Position numbers and translations under genes: made by a program
Notes under the pieces: generated by a model
Database searches by the model: none
Told to the model about the DNA's origin: nothing
Seen by the model: the letters and a program-made list of their open reading frames with translations, nothing else
NCBI GenBank assembly: GCA_934490165.1
Contig: CAKSTB010000004.1
Coordinates: 62,001 to 126,000 of the forward strand
DNA from: an uncultured Ruminiclostridium sp.
GTDB lineage: Bacteria; Bacillota; Clostridia; Oscillospirales; Ruminococcaceae
Length of the DNA stretch: 64,000 nt
Reading direction: 5' to 3'
Shown: positions 33,887 through 42,787 of the stretch, one piece after another
How positions within the stretch are numbered: the stretch's first letter is position 1
Layout: every line of letters begins with the position of its first letter

Positions 33887-35581
33887 TCAGTCGTCAATTT
33901 CTATCTCAAGGATAGGCTCGGTTATGGATTTTCCCGCGGGCACCATAGGAAGAACATTTATATCCTTGTCTATTCTCGCTTCAATAAGCACAGGAGCTGT
34001 CTTTGAAACCTCAAGAGCCTCGCGCAGTACTTCCTCGCACTTGTCCTCGCTGTCGATAACGAATGACTTTATGCCGAACGCCTCGCCGAGCTTCATATAA
34101 TCTGTCGGACGGTCGAGCGTTGTCTGTGAAAATCTCTTTCCGTAGAACAATCTCTGCCACTGACGTACCATACCGAGAACATTGTTGTTGACGACAAGCT
34201 CAACAACAGGAATATTATGCTTTGATAATGTTACAAGCTCGTTTAAGTTCATATGGAAACTGCCGTCACCCGCAATATTTACGACCGTCTTGTCGGGGTT
34301 ACCGCACTTTGCGCCTATAGCCGCGCCGAGTCCGTATCCCATAGTACCAAGACCGCCGCTGGTGATAAGCTGATGAGGGTGCTTATATGCATAATACTGA
34401 GCCGCCCACATCTGCGACTGACCTACCTCGGTCGCAATAAGCGCTTCGCCGCCGGTCAGCCTGTCAAGTGTTTCTATAAGGTGCTGAGGTGTAAGTGTAA
34501 GCTCGTCTGTGCCTTTCTGTTTGCACTCGTACTGCTTCTCCCACGCCTTTATCTTACCGAGCCATTCGGTGTGCGACTGCTGAGGGATAAGCTTTATCAG
34601 TTTTTTCATAACGTCTGTGCTGTCGCCGATCACCTGATGATATACCTTGATATTCTTGTTGATCTCAGCCGGGTCAATATCTATATGTAGCACCTTTGCA
34701 TCGGGCGCGAAAGTCTGAGGATTGCCTATTACTCTGTCGGAAAACCTTGTGCCGATACCGATGAACAGGTCGCAGTTCTTTATTGCCTCTGCTGCTGTCT
34801 TTGTTCCGTGCATACCGAGCATACCCATATATCTGCTGTCGGTTTCGTCAAAGCTGCCCTGACCCATAAGCGAAGATGATACCGGCGCGTCGATAAGCTC
34901 TGCAAAAGCCTTTAATGTCTTTGCTCCGTCATCGCCGTAGATACCGCCGCCTGTATAGAGGAACGGACGCTCGGCACTCTTTATCAGCTCTGCCGCCTTT
35001 GCTATGCAGTCATCCTGGTGCATAGTAACGTTTACCGTATAGGGCTTCAAGGGCTTGTTTACAAACTCAGCCTTCTGAGCTGTTATATCCTTCGGCACAT
35101 CGACAAGTACAGGACCTTTTCTGCCGCTTCCTGCTATGTAGAACGCTTCACGCAGTGTGTCGGCGAGCTTGTTTACGTCCTTTACAATGAAGTTATGCTT
35201 TGTTATCGGCATCGTGATGCCTGTTATATCAACCTCCTGGAAGCTGTCAAGTCCGAGCAGAGAACAGGCAACGTTACCTGTGATAGCTACCATAGGCACG
35301 CTGTCCATATAAGCTGTCGCGATACCCGTTACAAGGTTTGTCGCGCCCGGACCCGATGTTGCTATAACAACACCTGTCTTGCCTGTCGAACGTGCATAGC
35401 CGTCAGCCGCGTGGCTCGCGCCCTGCTCGTGTGCTGTCAGAACGTGATGTATCTTGTCGCTGTAATTGTATAGGCTGTCATAGATATTCAGAACTGCGCC
35501 GCCCGGATAGCCGAAAACGGTGTCAACGCCCTGTTCTATCAGACATTCGCAGATTATATCTGCACCGGTCAGATTTCTCAT
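33887..35581 (-). CDS. ilvB: Acetolactate synthase catalytic subunit
   Basis: 564 residues from ATG 35581; an ATG three codons earlier touches the AAAAAGGA ribosome site and is unlikely. TPP-dependent enzyme joining two pyruvates, or pyruvate and 2-oxobutyrate. 'GYPGGAVLNIYDSLY', 'HEQGASHAADGYARSTGKTGV' (catalytic Glu), 'SGPGATNLVTGIATAYMDS', the FAD domain 'FLYTGGGIYG', and the TPP motif 'GDGSFHMNLNELVTLSKHNIPV..VVNNN' are all present. First gene of the operon. Confidence 0.95.
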   Translation of the reverse strand: MRNLTGADIICECLIEQGVDTVFGYPGGAVLNIYDSLYNYSDKIHHVLTAHEQGASHAADGYARSTGKTGVVIATSGPGATNLVTGIATAYMDSVPMVAITGNVACSLLGLDSFQEVDITGITMPITKHNFIVKDVNKLADTLREAFYIAGSGRKGPVLVDVPKDITAQKAEFVNKPLKPYTVNVTMHQDDCIAKAAELIKSAERPFLYTGGGIYGDDGAKTLKAFAELIDAPVSSSLMGQGSFDETDSRYMGMLGMHGTKTAAEAIKNCDLFIGIGTRFSDRVIGNPQTFAPDAKVLHIDIDPAEINKNIKVYHQVIGDSTDVMKKLIKLIPQQSHTEWLGKIKAWEKQYECKQKGTDELTLTPQHLIETLDRLTGGEALIATEVGQSQMWAAQYYAYKHPHQLITSGGLGTMGYGLGAAIGAKCGNPDKTVVNIAGDGSFHMNLNELVTLSKHNIPVVELVVNNNVLGMVRQWQRLFYGKRFSQTTLDRPTDYMKLGEAFGIKSFVIDSEDKCEEVLREALEVSKTAPVLIEARIDKDINVLPMVPAGKSITEPILEIEIDD

Positions 35582-35648
35582 TTCTTTCATTCCTTTTTCT
35601 TTCTGTTTTGTGTTATTTATAGTCGCGGATAAAAAATCCTATTGTTTT

Positions 35649-35677
35649 ATTTTAACACTATACAGCGTTTTTGTCAA
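35649..35677 (-). promoter_or_regulatory. Promoter of the ilv-leu operon
   Basis: Reverse strand TTGACA (35677-35672), 17 bases, TAAAAT (35654-35649). The leader to ilvB is only about 60 bases, too short for a T-box; I see no leader peptide either. Confidence 0.8.
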
Positions 35678-35702
35678 TGGAGAAACCGCATTATAAAACA
35701 AG

Positions 35703-35728
35703 AAAAGGACACCATAAGGTATCCTTTT
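35703..35728 (-). terminator. Terminator after the sortase/SpoIID operon
   Basis: Reverse-strand stem AAAAGGATACC/GGTGTCCTTTT with a 4-base loop, followed by CTTGTTTT. Confidence 0.85.
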
Positions 35729-35738
35729 CGAAATATTC

Positions 35739-37115
35739 TCAATATATCTCCACACCTGTAAAATAATGCTGTAAGATCTGCTTATAGCTATAGCCGTTTT
35801 CAGCAAGTGCCTTTGCGCCGTACTGCGACATACCTACACCGTGACCGTGACCGTAGGTCGTGAAAATAAACTTGTCACTGCTCTCGTCATATGTAAGCTC
35901 AAAAGCCGCACTCTTAAGCGAATATCCGAGCACTGTTTCCCTTATCACTCTGCCGTCTATCGTCCTGCCGTCAGCTTTTGTCATACCTCCGACAGATATC
36001 GATGTTACCCAGCCGTGCTCTCTGTTGTCAAGCGTTGAGTTTATCTTGAACCACGTTGACGGATCGCCCGTAAGCGCAATGCCGAGCGTTTCCTGCACCG
36101 CATTCTTCATATAGTCCGAAGAATAGCTATCCGTGCTTCCCCAGTTGGGGTCTGTCGTCTTGTCAAGCGGACAATCAACGCTCACGAGATACGGATAGTA
36201 AACATTCCATACATTCTCTGCACTGTTTGTATATCCGCAGGACGATGCGTAGAATACGCTCTGTATCATCTCGCCGTTGTAGTAGATCGCTTCACCGAGC
36301 ACCTCGTCAACAAGCGTATAAATTCTGTCATAGATATCGGTCTTGAGCGAAACGGTGGGACGCAGTCCCATTTCATTTTGCTTTTTGATATATGTATATT
36401 CCGCTACCGCCTGAGCTTTTACAGCCTCATCGGGAAATTCGTTCCATATCTCACCGACTACCGCTCCTGCTATTATATCTCTTGCGCTTCCTGTTTTATA
36501 TGTTCCGGTTACCTGATCATATACCGTGAACTGCTCCTCGTTACTGTTATCAGGCGCCGGTTCTTCGGCGGCTGTGGTTTCAGGAGCGGGAGTTGTTTCG
36601 GGCGCAGCTGTCGTTTCGGGCGCAGGAGTTGTTTCGGCAACTGTGGTCGTTTCAGGCGCGGGAGTTGTTTCCGGCACTGCAGTTGTTTCGGGTACTGTGG
36701 CAACAGGCTGTGTTTCCGGTGCTGTCGCCTCGGTTTCGGGAGCTTCGGTTTCCGGCGCTGGAGTTTCCTCCGCCGGCACAGTAGTTTCCGGTACTACGAC
36801 CGCATTATCGGCGGAAGTTGCCGCAGGTGCGGCTGTGCGTTTTTTGACTGTGGTTGTAGTTCCGGTCGTTGTCGCGGCTGTGGTCTGCGCCTTACGGTCG
36901 CCGAGCGTCGGCTTCTTGTCGTCCTGAAGCTTTATGGTTGTGGTTTCGGGAGCTTTCTGTGTTTGCTCTGACGTTGCTACCTCAGGTATAGATACTTCGA
37001 TCTCTCTGTCGTTGTCGGCACTGACGTGTACTACCTGAACTATTCCGAAAAGGTATATGTATATGCAGGCTATGACAAGCGCCAACAGTATCTTACCTAT
37101 AGATGCCTTCTGCAT
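35739..37115 (-). CDS. SpoIID/LytB-domain protein, membrane-anchored
   Basis: 458 residues from ATG 37115 (GGGAGTGG 5 bases upstream; GTG 37124 overlaps that site). N-terminal membrane helix, a Thr/Pro/Glu-rich stalk (residues about 45-195, repeated APETTxAPETTPAPETT), then a SpoIID domain. That domain has 'ARDIIAGAVVGEIWNEFPDEAVKAQ' with the presumed catalytic Glu, 'SVFYASSCGYTNSAENVW', and a C-terminal 'GHGHGVGMSQYGAKALAENG'. SpoIID proteins are lytic transglycosylases acting on stem-peptide-free glycan. Last gene of the cinA-sortase operon; its stalk suggests it reaches into the wall of vegetative cells or the forespore septum. Confidence 0.85.
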   Translation of the reverse strand: MQKASIGKILLALVIACIYIYLFGIVQVVHVSADNDREIEVSIPEVATSEQTQKAPETTTIKLQDDKKPTLGDRKAQTTAATTTGTTTTVKKRTAAPAATSADNAVVVPETTVPAEETPAPETEAPETEATAPETQPVATVPETTAVPETTPAPETTTVAETTPAPETTAAPETTPAPETTAAEEPAPDNSNEEQFTVYDQVTGTYKTGSARDIIAGAVVGEIWNEFPDEAVKAQAVAEYTYIKKQNEMGLRPTVSLKTDIYDRIYTLVDEVLGEAIYYNGEMIQSVFYASSCGYTNSAENVWNVYYPYLVSVDCPLDKTTDPNWGSTDSYSSDYMKNAVQETLGIALTGDPSTWFKINSTLDNREHGWVTSISVGGMTKADGRTIDGRVIRETVLGYSLKSAAFELTYDESSDKFIFTTYGHGHGVGMSQYGAKALAENGYSYKQILQHYFTGVEIY

Positions 37116-37144
37116 TTGTACCACTCCCTTGCTTTAAATCATTA

Positions 37145-38287
37145 TTATTCGGTGCTCTGCGCATCCGTGTTATTATCTGTATCTGTATCACTGTCGTCCG
37201 TGATAAATGAGCTGTCCTTCTTGAAGCCCTCAATCCACGCGGGATCCCAGTATCTTCCGCTCCATTCTGTGCCGTAGTAGTAAAGCTCTCTCATCGTCTT
37301 GCACAGCTTGGGGTCGGGGTTGCGCTTAAAGCTTGCTATCTCGTCCGCCGTAAACTCGTCCGATTCGCCGTCGCGCACCTTTCTTGCAACAATTACTATA
37401 CGCATATCATAAAGACCTACCTCAAACTCGCAGGTCGACAGCGTGAGGAACTTATCGCCGTACTTCATATCAACGCCTGTGAAAAATTCGCTTCTGTCAA
37501 GGCATTCCGATGTGAAATAGTTGAACTCGTCCCTGTTTGCAAAATTAAGAAGTGCGGGATAGTTGAACACCTCGCCGTATTCTTCTCTTGTATTGAGCAG
37601 CATTACCGAGAATATCTTGTACTTTGCCTTTTCATACAGTGTGTTGAACTCGATAACAGGGTGTGCCTTTAAAAATTCAAGGCTCTTGTCAAGGTCAACT
37701 CTTCTGTACTCGGTTATCTCGGCAAAGAAGTTTTCTGTACGCAGATTATGACCGTACAGTATCGTATTGGCAGACATTTCACCGGTGTTCTTGAACTCGT
37801 TTTCATAATCGGCAAATATAGTGCCGTTCTTGCTGTAATTTCCGTAGAAGTCGGTTTCAAGATAATGGGTGTTGTCCGTACCCTGTACTACAGGATAGTT
37901 GACATTTATGCCGTTTATGCTCAGCCAGCCGACAAAGTCACTGTTTATCGCGTAAAATGCCGCATATTCGGTGTTTATGGCTTTTTCGGGGAGCTTTTCT
38001 ATCTCCTCGGCTGTGGGCTCGTGCTCGCCGAGCTGTAGTATACTGCTCTGATAATCCGCGCTTTCACGCTTGGGCTTAAAAAGATATGTATCTATTATTA
38101 TCAGTACCGCCACGCACAGCGCAACGATCGATACCAGGAACACTATCTTTCTTATTACCTCGCCTGCACTGTCGCCCTTCCACGGTATAAGTCCCTTGAA
38201 TATTGCGGCAAAAGCGTTTTCTTTTTTCTTTTTCTTCTTTTTTTTGCTCTTGTTTGATGACACTATGACAGATTTATAATCAGGCAT
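37145..38287 (-). CDS. Class B sortase, fourth of four tandem copies
   Basis: 380 residues. Lys-rich N-terminus including an A8 tract in the DNA, the motif 'IPWKGDSAGEVIRKIVF' before one membrane helix, then a class B sortase domain. Catalytic residues: His in 'NTILYGHNLRTENFF', Cys in 'FLTLSTCEFEVG', Arg in 'MRIVIVARKVR'. Class B sortases attach proteins to the wall or assemble pili by transpeptidation. 20-34 base gaps join it to its neighbours. The C-terminal tail 'WDPAWIEGFKKDS' is a motif shared with the other copies. Confidence 0.9.
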   Translation of the reverse strand: MPDYKSVIVSSNKSKKKKKKKKENAFAAIFKGLIPWKGDSAGEVIRKIVFLVSIVALCVAVLIIIDTYLFKPKRESADYQSSILQLGEHEPTAEEIEKLPEKAINTEYAAFYAINSDFVGWLSINGINVNYPVVQGTDNTHYLETDFYGNYSKNGTIFADYENEFKNTGEMSANTILYGHNLRTENFFAEITEYRRVDLDKSLEFLKAHPVIEFNTLYEKAKYKIFSVMLLNTREEYGEVFNYPALLNFANRDEFNYFTSECLDRSEFFTGVDMKYGDKFLTLSTCEFEVGLYDMRIVIVARKVRDGESDEFTADEIASFKRNPDPKLCKTMRELYYYGTEWSGRYWDPAWIEGFKKDSSFITDDSDTDTDNNTDAQSTE

Positions 38288-38321
38288 TGAGTTACCTTCC
38301 TTTGATTTTGTATTGCTTACA

Positions 38322-39368
38322 TCAACTGCTCTTCTTAGCCTTATAGCCCCTCAGCAGTGCGGGATCCCAATTACGGCCGCCCCACGAACCGCCGTATACG
38401 CTGTACCAATAATCGTAATAAAGCGGGTCGGGATTTATCACCGTTTTTGAAACGTCAACGGTCGGATCTTCGCCCTCTCTGACCCTTCTCGCGAAGAGAA
38501 CATATCTTATGTTCTTGCTTTTTCCGAAAGGGAAATCGCAGGTCGAGAGCGCTATTATCTCATCGCCGTATTTGAGATCCACCTGCGGCGTAAAGATAAA
38601 ACTGCGGTCGAGCACCTGAGCGTAATAGTCGATAAATTCCTGTTTATTCTTAAAATCGTATGTAGCGGTGTAATAGAAGACCTCGCCGTCCTCTTCTTCG
38701 ACATTTACCTGCATCATGGCAAATATCTTGTACAGACCCTTTTCGTATATGGTGTCAAACTGTATCACAGGGTGATTGTCATACATCTCCCTGCCATAAT
38801 ACAGAACGTCAAACTTGTTTACATCGCGGAAAAACGTTCCGTTTGCCATATTGTGACCGTAAAGGAGAATATTAGCCGAGCGGTAATCGCTTCCTATATG
38901 CGCACAATATTCGGCAGTCACGCTTCCGGAGTAGCTGTACTCCTTGTTGAAGTCGTGCTTCAGATAGTACATATTCTTTTCGTAAACTACGCCGTAATCG
39001 ATCGGCTTTGTAGGGTCAAAACCCTTGCTCTGCATTACGGGATAGTCAACATTTGTGCCCTCGATCTTAATCCAACCCACCATATCGTGGTTTTGCTCAT
39101 ACAGTTCCCTGTACTCGGGCAATATGCCGCTCTTTTTCTTTTCGGCCACGGCAGGCTCGGCAGGTATATCCACGCTGAGCGGACAGGTATAATCTATCAT
39201 ATTCGGAGGAAGCGGCGCTTCTGTAAGCTTCAGTATCAGCATTATGCCGACTGCTATAAGCCATACCGCACAAGCACCGAGTGCAAACCATATTATTCCG
39301 CCTCTTATCACAGGCTGTTTTGCCGCTTGTGCCGCAGCGGAAAGATTTTCATTCTGTTCCTCTTGCAA
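38322..39368 (-). CDS. Class B sortase, third of four tandem copies
   Basis: 348 residues from TTG 39368 with AAAGGCGG upstream. Membrane helix at about 25-48; sortase domain with 'NILLYGHNMANGTFF' (His), 'IIALSTCDFPFG' (Cys) and 'IRYVLFARRVREG' (Arg). It lacks the IPWKGD motif found before the helix in the other three and is the most divergent. Tail 'NWDPALLRGYKAKKS'. Its substrate is not evident. Confidence 0.9.
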   Translation of the reverse strand: MQEEQNENLSAAAQAAKQPVIRGGIIWFALGACAVWLIAVGIMLILKLTEAPLPPNMIDYTCPLSVDIPAEPAVAEKKKSGILPEYRELYEQNHDMVGWIKIEGTNVDYPVMQSKGFDPTKPIDYGVVYEKNMYYLKHDFNKEYSYSGSVTAEYCAHIGSDYRSANILLYGHNMANGTFFRDVNKFDVLYYGREMYDNHPVIQFDTIYEKGLYKIFAMMQVNVEEEDGEVFYYTATYDFKNKQEFIDYYAQVLDRSFIFTPQVDLKYGDEIIALSTCDFPFGKSKNIRYVLFARRVREGEDPTVDVSKTVINPDPLYYDYWYSVYGGSWGGRNWDPALLRGYKAKKSS

Positions 39369-39409
39369 TGCCGCACCGCCTTTCGTTTATGATTTCCTAT
39401 TCAGACATA

Positions 39410-40558
39410 TCAATAATAATTGTAGTTATCATCGTTGTTATAGTCGTATACGCCGTCCGTGTCGTTTATATCGTCGATAAATGTATAGCCGTCCCTCTGT
39501 GCGTCCTCGGCTGTATAACTGAGCAGCTTTCTTCTGTCCCAGTTGCTCTGCGACCAGTCATAGCCGCCGCCGATGTTGTCATATACCCACTGCCAGCGCT
39601 TGACATATGTGTTTACCGTCGCCTTGTCGACATCAACATAAGTGCTCTCACCCGGACGTACCTTTCTCGCAAATATCGCAAGACGTACATTGTCCATATC
39701 GGAGCGGAACGGCCAGTAGCAGGTAGATAATGTAAGAATATCGTCGCCGTATTCTATATCAACATCTGTGAAGATATCGCTTCTGTCCATTATGTCAATT
39801 ACAAAGCTGTTGAAGTCCTCGCGCGAGGTAAAATCGTGCTTGTTGTTGTACGCCGAGTATACCTCACCGTATTCCTCATAGATATTGTACAGACCTATAG
39901 CAAATATCTTCCACTCTGCCTCTTCATAAATAGTGTTGAAAGTTATAGTCGGGTGATCCTTGTAGAACTGCATAGACGGTGCGTCGTAGCTGTCATAAAG
40001 CGTTCTCCAGTACTCGCTCAGGCACGCGAAGAATGTACCTACAGCCATATTGTGACCGTACAGCACAAGGTTTCCCGAGTTTCCGTCAGGAGAAACCACA
40101 CAGTTGCAGTCCATCATTACCGAACCGCTCTTGCTGACCTCACGGTAAAAGTCGTGTGTCAGATAATAGTCATTATCCGAGCCCTTTACAACAGGGTAAT
40201 CAATAGCCGTACCCTCAATTCTGAGATATCCCACCGTATCGGGGTTTATCTCAAGAAGCTTCTTGAACGACGGCAGTACTTCCTTACTGCTGCCGTTAGT
40301 GCCTCCGTCGGGAATATATATATTCGATATACCCCAGCTTCTCCACTGGTCGCGGAACATCAGGAATATATCCGAAACAAGCGGTACTGCCGTAGCAAGA
40401 AATACTATAAGTGCAACCATAAACACTATTTTTCTTATTACTACACCGACACTGTCACCTTTCCACGGGATAATGCCCATTACACGCCTTTTCCAGAATC
40501 CCGGCTTTTTTGTAGCCACGCCGTTGCGGCGCGGATACTTCTCCATATATGTTGTCAT
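39410..40558 (-). CDS. Class B sortase, second of four tandem copies
   Basis: 382 residues, AAGGAG ribosome site. 'GIIPWKGDSVGVVIRKIVFM' then membrane helix; sortase domain with 'NLVLYGHNMAVGTFF', 'ILTLSTCYWPFRS' and 'VRLAIFARKVRPG'. Very close to the first copy in the catalytic domain and tail ('WDRRKLLSYTAEDAQRDGYTF'), so those two are the most recent duplication. Confidence 0.92.
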   Translation of the reverse strand: MTTYMEKYPRRNGVATKKPGFWKRRVMGIIPWKGDSVGVVIRKIVFMVALIVFLATAVPLVSDIFLMFRDQWRSWGISNIYIPDGGTNGSSKEVLPSFKKLLEINPDTVGYLRIEGTAIDYPVVKGSDNDYYLTHDFYREVSKSGSVMMDCNCVVSPDGNSGNLVLYGHNMAVGTFFACLSEYWRTLYDSYDAPSMQFYKDHPTITFNTIYEEAEWKIFAIGLYNIYEEYGEVYSAYNNKHDFTSREDFNSFVIDIMDRSDIFTDVDIEYGDDILTLSTCYWPFRSDMDNVRLAIFARKVRPGESTYVDVDKATVNTYVKRWQWVYDNIGGGYDWSQSNWDRRKLLSYTAEDAQRDGYTFIDDINDTDGVYDYNNDDNYNYY

Positions 40559-40584
40559 TATTGCTCCTTAGTTTTGCCACACAC

Positions 40585-42003
40585 TCAGTCGGTCGTGCTG
40601 TCCGGGAATGTGTATCCGTCACGCTTTGCGTCTTCGGCTGTATAGCTGAGCAGCTTTCTTCTGTCCCATGTGCTCATGAACCAGTCATAACCGCCGCTTA
40701 CCTTGTCGTATACCCACTGCCAACGCTTTACATAGGTATTTACCACTGCCTTGCTGACATCAACGTCCCTGCTTTCGCCCTCGCGTATTTTTCTTGCGAA
40801 TATTGCAAGTCTTACTGTCTTTTCACTGCCCTCATACGGCCAGCAGCAGGTTGAAAGCGTCAGTATATCGTCACCGTACTTTATATCAACATCGGTGAAT
40901 ATATCGCTTCTGTCCATTATGTTTATGATAAAATCGTTGAAATCATCCTCCGAGGTGAAGTCGTATTTCATATTATAGCCATATACCTCGCCCCTTGACT
41001 CATCAACATTGTATATACCGAAGCCAAATATCTTCCATTCGGCCTGCTCATACAGCGTATCGAACCTGATGATCGGGTGCTCCTTATAGAAAGACTTACT
41101 CGGCTCGTCATATGAATCATACATAGTGCGCCAGTATTCGTTAAGCGGAGCGAAGAATGTGCCTACCGCCATATTGTGACCGTAGAGTATTAAATTTCCC
41201 GAATGACCCTGAGGAGTTACCTTGTCGTGGTAATCCATCATAACAGTGCCGCTCTTGCTCTCATTCTTGTAGAAGTCATGAGTAAGATAAAAATCATTAT
41301 CCGATCCCTTTACAACAGGGTAATCGACAAGCGTGCCGTCTATCCTGATATATCCGACCGTGTCCGGATTTATCTCAAGCAGCTTCTTGAATGACGGAAG
41401 AACGTCCATGTTGTTCTCAGGCACATCGGTGTCGTCAAGCTGATACATCTGCGATATACGATTGCTTGTCTGCTGGTCATTAAACATCGAAATAACATCA
41501 ATAAGTAAAGGTATCGCCGTAGCAAGGAACACAATAAGCGCAACTATAAATATGATTTTTCTTATTATAAGTCCTGCGTTATCGCCTTTCCACGGAATTA
41601 CACTCTTTGCCATACGATAGAAAATGTTGCGCTTCTTTTCGGGCACTTCGGCTTCGCCGTCACCCTCTGAATTTTCTGCTCCGTCTGCATCTTCTGCTTC
41701 TTCTGTAGCTTCCGCGCCATCTTCCTCATCAGCTTCGTACTCTTCGGCGCTTTCTTCTTCAAAAGCCGCCTGCTCGTCAGATGCTTCGTCTGCACCCGAA
41801 AGCTCATCAGATATGCTTTCATTGTCTTCTGTGCTGTCTTCGTAAGATGCTTTCTGTAACAGAACCTCTTTGTCCGACATATCATTTTCATCTGTGTTTT
41901 CTTCAAGATTCTCGGATATTACCGCTTTTCTGTCTATATCGGCGAGTATTTCGTCTACGGTCTTATTATCCGGATCTTTTCTGATTTCGTTATCGTTTTC
42001 CAT
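40585..42003 (-). CDS. Class B sortase with long acidic N-terminus, first of four
   Basis: 472 residues. About 130 cytoplasmic residues are very acidic and low-complexity (DEQAAFEEESAEEYEADEED), unlike the other copies. Then 'SVIPWKGDNAGLIIRKIIF', a membrane helix, and a complete sortase B domain: 'NLILYGHNMAVGTFF', 'ILTLSTCCWPYEG', 'VRLAIFARKIREG'. The acidic arm could bind a cytoplasmic or ribosome-linked partner, which is speculation. 25 bases after cinA. Confidence 0.92.
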   Translation of the reverse strand: MENDNEIRKDPDNKTVDEILADIDRKAVISENLEENTDENDMSDKEVLLQKASYEDSTEDNESISDELSGADEASDEQAAFEEESAEEYEADEEDGAEATEEAEDADGAENSEGDGEAEVPEKKRNIFYRMAKSVIPWKGDNAGLIIRKIIFIVALIVFLATAIPLLIDVISMFNDQQTSNRISQMYQLDDTDVPENNMDVLPSFKKLLEINPDTVGYIRIDGTLVDYPVVKGSDNDFYLTHDFYKNESKSGTVMMDYHDKVTPQGHSGNLILYGHNMAVGTFFAPLNEYWRTMYDSYDEPSKSFYKEHPIIRFDTLYEQAEWKIFGFGIYNVDESRGEVYGYNMKYDFTSEDDFNDFIINIMDRSDIFTDVDIKYGDDILTLSTCCWPYEGSEKTVRLAIFARKIREGESRDVDVSKAVVNTYVKRWQWVYDKVSGGYDWFMSTWDRRKLLSYTAEDAKRDGYTFPDSTTD

Positions 42004-42028
42004 AACTGTCTCCTTACCTGATCGGTTT

Positions 42029-42577
42029 TTATACCCGATTGTGTTGTTCCTGTCCTGTCTTTATTTCTTCTGCCGCCCACATAAGTGCGGCAAGCACTGT
42101 GCTTTTTCTGATGTATTCTCTTGCGTTTTCGTCACCGCTGAGCGTAGGGTCGGTATAAACAAGCCTAGCCTGCGTCCTGTCTTTTGTACTTAGTCCGACA
42201 TATACCGTACCGACAGGTGTATCTGCCGTACCTCCTGTAGGTCCTGCCACTCCTGTGACTGAAACGCCTATATCACTGTCCGCGGTCTTTCGCACACCGT
42301 CAGCCATTGCCGATGCGGTTTCGGCACTTACCACGCCGTATTTTTCTATTGTCTGCGGCGATACGCCTATAAACCTTTCTTTCGCGCTTACGGCATATGT
42401 GCAGATGCTCATATCCATAACAGACGATGAGCCGCTGACGGAAGTTATCGCGGCGCTTATAAGCCCGCCCGTACAGCTCTCCGCACAGGCAATTTTCATA
42501 CCCTTGCCAACTAATAATTGTACTACATTTTCGGCGGTTTTGTCAATAAGCCGCTGAAGCTCTCCGATACGGCTCAT
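42029..42577 (-). CDS. CinA C-terminal-type nicotinamide-nucleotide amidase
   Basis: 182 residues from ATG 42577 (AAGGAGATG upstream; the start at 42601 lacks a site). Only the CinA C-terminal domain is present: 'KIACAESCTGGLISAAITSVSGSS', 'VSAETASAMADGVR', 'SDIGVSVTGVAGPTGG..DTPVGTVYVGL'. Stand-alone forms (PncC) deamidate NMN. It leads the sortase operon, an unexpected partner. Confidence 0.9.
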   Translation of the reverse strand: MSRIGELQRLIDKTAENVVQLLVGKGMKIACAESCTGGLISAAITSVSGSSSVMDMSICTYAVSAKERFIGVSPQTIEKYGVVSAETASAMADGVRKTADSDIGVSVTGVAGPTGGTADTPVGTVYVGLSTKDRTQARLVYTDPTLSGDENAREYIRKSTVLAALMWAAEEIKTGQEQHNRV

Positions 42578-42620
42578 AAAGCCACATCTCCTTTTTATCA
42601 AAGTTTATTCCTGCAACTTT

Positions 42621-42784
42621 AAGAAAAAGTTTGTTTTTGAGAAAAGCAATCTATTCTCAATCCCTAACCCCAAACCCCTTCCCCTCGGGAAGGGGCTATA
42701 TTACTGGGGCTACCGCCCCTAGTCCCTGTTGGGGGCTTCGCCCCTCAACCCCATTCACTACAACTTTAGAGGCTTTTTGACAAC
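42621..42784. repeat. Family B repeat, copy 3 (short form)
   Basis: Carries the CCCCTTCCCCTCGGGAAGGGG and GGGGGCTTCGCCCC hairpins; ends AAGAAAAAG and GGCTTTTTGACA are degraded relative to the other copies. CAACTTTA occurs on both edges. Occupies the gap between thiI and cinA. Confidence 0.7.
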
Positions 42785-42787
42785 TCA

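Noticed and set aside
35591..35678. T-box or leader-peptide attenuator upstream of ilvB
   Set aside because: The promoter leaves only about 60 bases of leader and I find no T-box core sequence or terminator hairpin there.
36378..36971. Forward frame of 197 residues rich in Cys, Gly and Arg
   Set aside because: Antisense of the Thr/Pro-rich stalk of the SpoIID protein; composition bias from the repeat codons.
41598..41906. Lys/Arg-rich antisense-frame peptide in the first sortase gene
   Set aside because: Same-strand out-of-frame reading of the acidic codons; no start site and inside a well-supported gene.
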